A stretch of DNA of 64,000 nucleotides. Source: Amycolatopsis australiensis. Lineage in GTDB: Bacteria; Actinomycetota; Actinomycetes; Mycobacteriales; Pseudonocardiaceae. The notes beneath the pieces are model-generated. The model was not told the origin of the DNA, did not search any database, and saw only the letters and a program-made list of their open reading frames with translations. The DNA is taken from positions 6,634,001 through 6,698,000 of the forward strand of contig NZ_FPJG01000006.1 in NCBI RefSeq assembly GCF_900119165.1, read 5' to 3'. A program made the position numbers and the translations under genes. Below, in pieces: positions 61,289-64,000 of the stretch (the stretch's first letter is position 1; every line of letters begins with the position of its first letter).

Positions 61289-64000
61289 GTCGTCCCCCTG
61301 GTTCGGTGCTGTTCGATTACAAGCTCTGACTTGCCGCGTGCAATGCGCGCGAGAGCAGTAAGCCTCGGCCGCAGCGGTGCCGGCACCACGACCGCGGCTC
61401 CGGGGTGATCTTCGCGCCAGGCGGACCGCTGTGCGAACGGTACCTCGACGAGGACCCTGGCCAGTGCGGTGCTCTCCGCCATGTCCAAGCCGTCGAGTCC
61501 GAGCCACCCACCGCGCGAGAGGTACCGGCCGTCACATCGCACGTAGAAACCCTGCGAGGCCCGCCAGTCGACCGGGTCGCCGACCGAGTCCGCCTCTCCG
61601 GCACGCAGGAGGTCCGGGTGGGGTAGGACGCGAGGACTGGCGACCACCGAGAAGCCTTCGCCAGTTACCCGCTCTTCCCCGAGGTGCTGCCCGGCCGGGT
61701 TGCCCCACAGGAACGGGTCTTTCGCAGTCACCGCGCATCCGTTGACGTCGAGGCGGATACTGCGTTCCAACAACTCTCCGAACACCACGCCCAAGTCGCG
61801 GATGCACCGGTTGAGGATCGTTCCGAGGTGTGCACCCGCGACTTGCGGACGTGGGATGCGGAGCAACACCACCGACCAGCGGTCGACCTCGTCCTTGGCC
61901 AGCAGTCCCGCGGGGAGCCTCCGAGAAGAGCGATGCAACCACCAAGTGTCGGTGTCCACGGCGGAGGTGAGCACGAGGCAGGCCGGGGACGCATGCGACT
62001 CCCAGGTGGTGATCTCACCGTACAGGGAAGCGGCGATGCCGAGGGCCACCGATCCGAGGGACACCTCGCGTCCCTCGGACAGCGTCGAGAGCAACGAATA
62101 CCCGGCGAATGCTGCACCGTCGTGGACTAGCGAAAGTCTGCAGCTCGTGCCAGAGCCCGCGCTCCTGATGCGGACGTGGCGGGCGCCGGATCGCAACGCG
62201 CGGTCCACCAAGGCGATCAGCAATGTTCCCACGGCATTATCTCCGCCTGCAGCGCCGAGCAGCTCCACGAGTCGCGATCCCGTGGCGATCTCCGTGCTGG
62301 TCGGGCGCTTGTCACGCTTCGGTGTGCGCATGCCGTTCGACCGACGGGTCGGACGCTTCGGTGAGGGCACGGGAACGGGATTTGCACCGCCGGCCACCAG
62401 ACCTACGTCCGCGAGCTTGTCGCGCAGGTTGTCCTTCGCCTTGCTTTCGATCTGCCGCGCTCGTTCGCGGGTGAACGAGAAGTGCTCGCCGATCTTATCC
62501 AGGGTGAGGTCGTCACCACCGTCAAAGCCGAACCGCAACCTGAGCACTTCGGCTTCGCGCTCCTTCAATAGTGACAAAGCTTCCTGCACGAGTTCGGCGC
62601 CGAGTTCGCGGTCTACCACGTAGTCGGGGTTCGAGTGGTCCTCGAGCGGAGCGGGGATCAGCTCCGCGAACGAGATCTCGCCATCCATGCCCAAGGGTGC
62701 GTCCAGGCTGATCACACCCAAGGACAACCGCAGGCAGTCCACCACCTTCTCCCAAGACAACCCGGTGCGTTTGGCGATCTCTGCGATTGGAGCGTCTTCC
62801 TGCTGGAGGAGCAGCCTGTTCCGGACGGTGCGAACTTTGCGGACTTCTTCGTATTTGTGGACCGGCAGCCGGATCATCGCGCCTTCGTCGGGAACTGCTC
62901 GGCCCATGTGCTGGTTGATCCAGTTCACCGCGTAGGTGGAGAACTTCAGCCCTCGCGAGCCGTCCCACTTCTCGATCGCCCGCATCAGACCCAACAGCCC
63001 GTGCTGGTGCAGGTCCTCGTAGTCGAGACCGGCACCGAGGTGCTTCGTGATGCAGGAGCCCACGAGGCCGGTGTTGTGCAATACCATGGCGTCGAACGCC
63101 TTCGCCCGCTCGTCAGCGCTGCGCAGCGTTGAGCGAAAGCCTTTGGGCAGTTCCTCCGCGAGATCTTCACCGGTAAGCCGCATCAACTGTGCCAGCCCGA
63201 CCTCCTCCTCCGCCGTCAGCAGGCGTTTCGCGCGGTCCTCGCTCCGCATTGGAGCAGCGAGCACAGCGCGGGCACTGTCGACGGCTGATCGGCTGGGCGG
63301 GGGCAGCTGTTCTGCTGTGGAAGGAGAAGCAGCGAGGTGCCTGGTGGACACCATCTCCACCCACTCGTCGCCGACCGCCTTGCGCGTGCGGTCGTCCACC
63401 AAGGCGGACGGGAGCCCGCTCAAAGCAGTGGGTCGTCCCACACCGGAGTAGGAGAGAAACAACTCCGAGCGCGTCGTAGGGCCGAGCACCCGCAGCGCGT
63501 TCTCGAACCGGAAACGGTCCTCCACCTGGTCGAGTCCCGCCAGCACGACGTGGTCGAACCGCATACCCACGGCGCTGACCCAGGTCAGAACCTTGACTCC
63601 CGGGTCGGATGCGGTAACCGCGGCGTGCCGCGGGACCCTTGCACCGGACAGGTGCCACTGCGTCGTACCGTCGAACAGGTCGCCGATCCCGTCCTTGAAG
63701 ACTTGGACCAATTCGCGGGTCGGCAGCAGCACGCCGATTCGCCGGTCGCGGTGCGCCGTCGCGTGCTCTACGACAAACCGGATCTCCTCGTCGACGTCCT
63801 CGTGGTCCACCAGCACTGGGCGCGGACCTTCACGGCGGGAGACGTCTGTGAGGAAAGATCCATCGCCGAGGCGCTCTAGCAACTGGTCGATCTGCGCGGT
63901 GCCGCCATCGACGTCGTGCGAAGTCGTGGCGGCATCCGCGCCGAGGAGAGCGGTGAGGTCGTCCTGTGTCGTACCGGAGTCTCCGACCGTCTGCACGGGG
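61285..64000 (-). CDS. SF1 helicase / sigma-70 / MORC-like GHKL ATPase fusion, 5' partial
   Basis: At least 903 residues; the N-terminus lies beyond the right end. Residues about 20-200 look like the C-terminal part of a UvrD/SF1 helicase (GVLLPTRELVQVF, VLTWVSAVGMRFDHVVLAGL, RSELFLSYSG). Residues about 255-535 are a complete sigma-70 core: region 2 (DYEDLHQHGLLGLMRAIEKW, FSTYAVNWINQHM), region 3 (IAEIAKRTGLSWEKVV) and region 4 (EAEVLRLRFGFDGG, FSFTRERARQIESKA). Residues about 570-700 resemble a MORC/MutL GHKL ATPase (LLIALVDRALRSGARHVRI, VSLGSVALGIAASLYGE), then a transducer-like region (SQGFYVRCDGRYLSRGGWLG). It overlaps the AIPR gene by GTGA. Confidence 0.88.
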   Translation of the reverse strand, partial: PVQTVGDSGTTQDDLTALLGADAATTSHDVDGGTAQIDQLLERLGDGSFLTDVSRREGPRPVLVDHEDVDEEIRFVVEHATAHRDRRIGVLLPTRELVQVFKDGIGDLFDGTTQWHLSGARVPRHAAVTASDPGVKVLTWVSAVGMRFDHVVLAGLDQVEDRFRFENALRVLGPTTRSELFLSYSGVGRPTALSGLPSALVDDRTRKAVGDEWVEMVSTRHLAASPSTAEQLPPPSRSAVDSARAVLAAPMRSEDRAKRLLTAEEEVGLAQLMRLTGEDLAEELPKGFRSTLRSADERAKAFDAMVLHNTGLVGSCITKHLGAGLDYEDLHQHGLLGLMRAIEKWDGSRGLKFSTYAVNWINQHMGRAVPDEGAMIRLPVHKYEEVRKVRTVRNRLLLQQEDAPIAEIAKRTGLSWEKVVDCLRLSLGVISLDAPLGMDGEISFAELIPAPLEDHSNPDYVVDRELGAELVQEALSLLKEREAEVLRLRFGFDGGDDLTLDKIGEHFSFTRERARQIESKAKDNLRDKLADVGLVAGGANPVPVPSPKRPTRRSNGMRTPKRDKRPTSTEIATGSRLVELLGAAGGDNAVGTLLIALVDRALRSGARHVRIRSAGSGTSCRLSLVHDGAAFAGYSLLSTLSEGREVSLGSVALGIAASLYGEITTWESHASPACLVLTSAVDTDTWWLHRSSRRLPAGLLAKDEVDRWSVVLLRIPRPQVAGAHLGTILNRCIRDLGVVFGELLERSIRLDVNGCAVTAKDPFLWGNPAGQHLGEERVTGEGFSVVASPRVLPHPDLLRAGEADSVGDPVDWRASQGFYVRCDGRYLSRGGWLGLDGLDMAESTALARVLVEVPFAQRSAWREDHPGAAVVVPAPLRPRLTALARIARGKSELVIEQHRTRGTT

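Noticed and set aside
1..64000. CRISPR arrays and rRNA genes
   Set aside because: No regularly spaced repeats or conserved rRNA sequence were seen on reading through the window.

Overview
The window is about 64 kb of high-GC DNA (roughly 70% by eye) with many GTG starts and GTGA/ATGA gene overlaps. It carries GAF-ANTAR proteins, STAS/HATPase switch proteins, DUF2188, DUF2637 and an AbrB-like/tyrosine-integrase pair. This points to an actinomycete of the Pseudonocardiaceae, most likely Amycolatopsis or a close relative; the genus is an inference. No rRNA, convincing tRNA or CRISPR array was seen.

Layout. 1-14.5 kb is signalling and respiration: a partial STAS protein, a cydAB cytochrome bd operon, five GAF-ANTAR proteins plus a short ANTAR-like ORF, and a CheB - STAS - HATPase - CheR/PAS operon. 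14.5-18.5 kb holds a MarR - flavin monooxygenase operon, small ORFs, an acyl-CoA synthetase remnant and an anti-sigma ATPase. 18.7-25.7 kb looks like a worn metal/toxicant-resistance block: a cation-transporter remnant, a thioredoxin-like protein, a methyltransferase opposite a frameshifted MerR regulator, an MFS pump with two CsoR-type operators, and a P1B-type ATPase. 25.8-38 kb is accessory DNA with a Mu/TniA-TniB transposon remnant, a HEAT-repeat protein, a membrane-anchored pentapeptide-repeat protein, a LigD fragment, MarR and GNAT genes, a truncated tyrosine recombinase, and a CHAP enzyme. 38.3-45.4 kb is one RHS polymorphic toxin gene with an overlapping downstream gene that is a candidate immunity gene.

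45.5-64 kb is a mobile/defence island. It has a frameshifted block with a GIY-YIG remnant, a convergent DUF5131 (Gp37/Gp68) and TcmP pair, DUF2637 - integrase - AbrB modules, and an Mrr-nuclease/STAND ATPase. At the right edge is a minus-strand operon: a very large protein joining an SF1-helicase C-terminal domain, a complete sigma-70 region 2-3-4 and a MORC/MutL-like GHKL ATPase; an AIPR protein overlapping it by 4 bp; and a C5-cytosine methyltransferase ending in an endonuclease III-like Fe-S motif. This operon is the best candidate for an undescribed system. It continues past the right end of the window.

Many genes carry single-base frameshifts, several inside G, C or A runs (about 21345, 29770, 45895, 52715 and 53145). 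Some may be assembly errors, so several 'pseudogene' calls are conditional on read-level checking.
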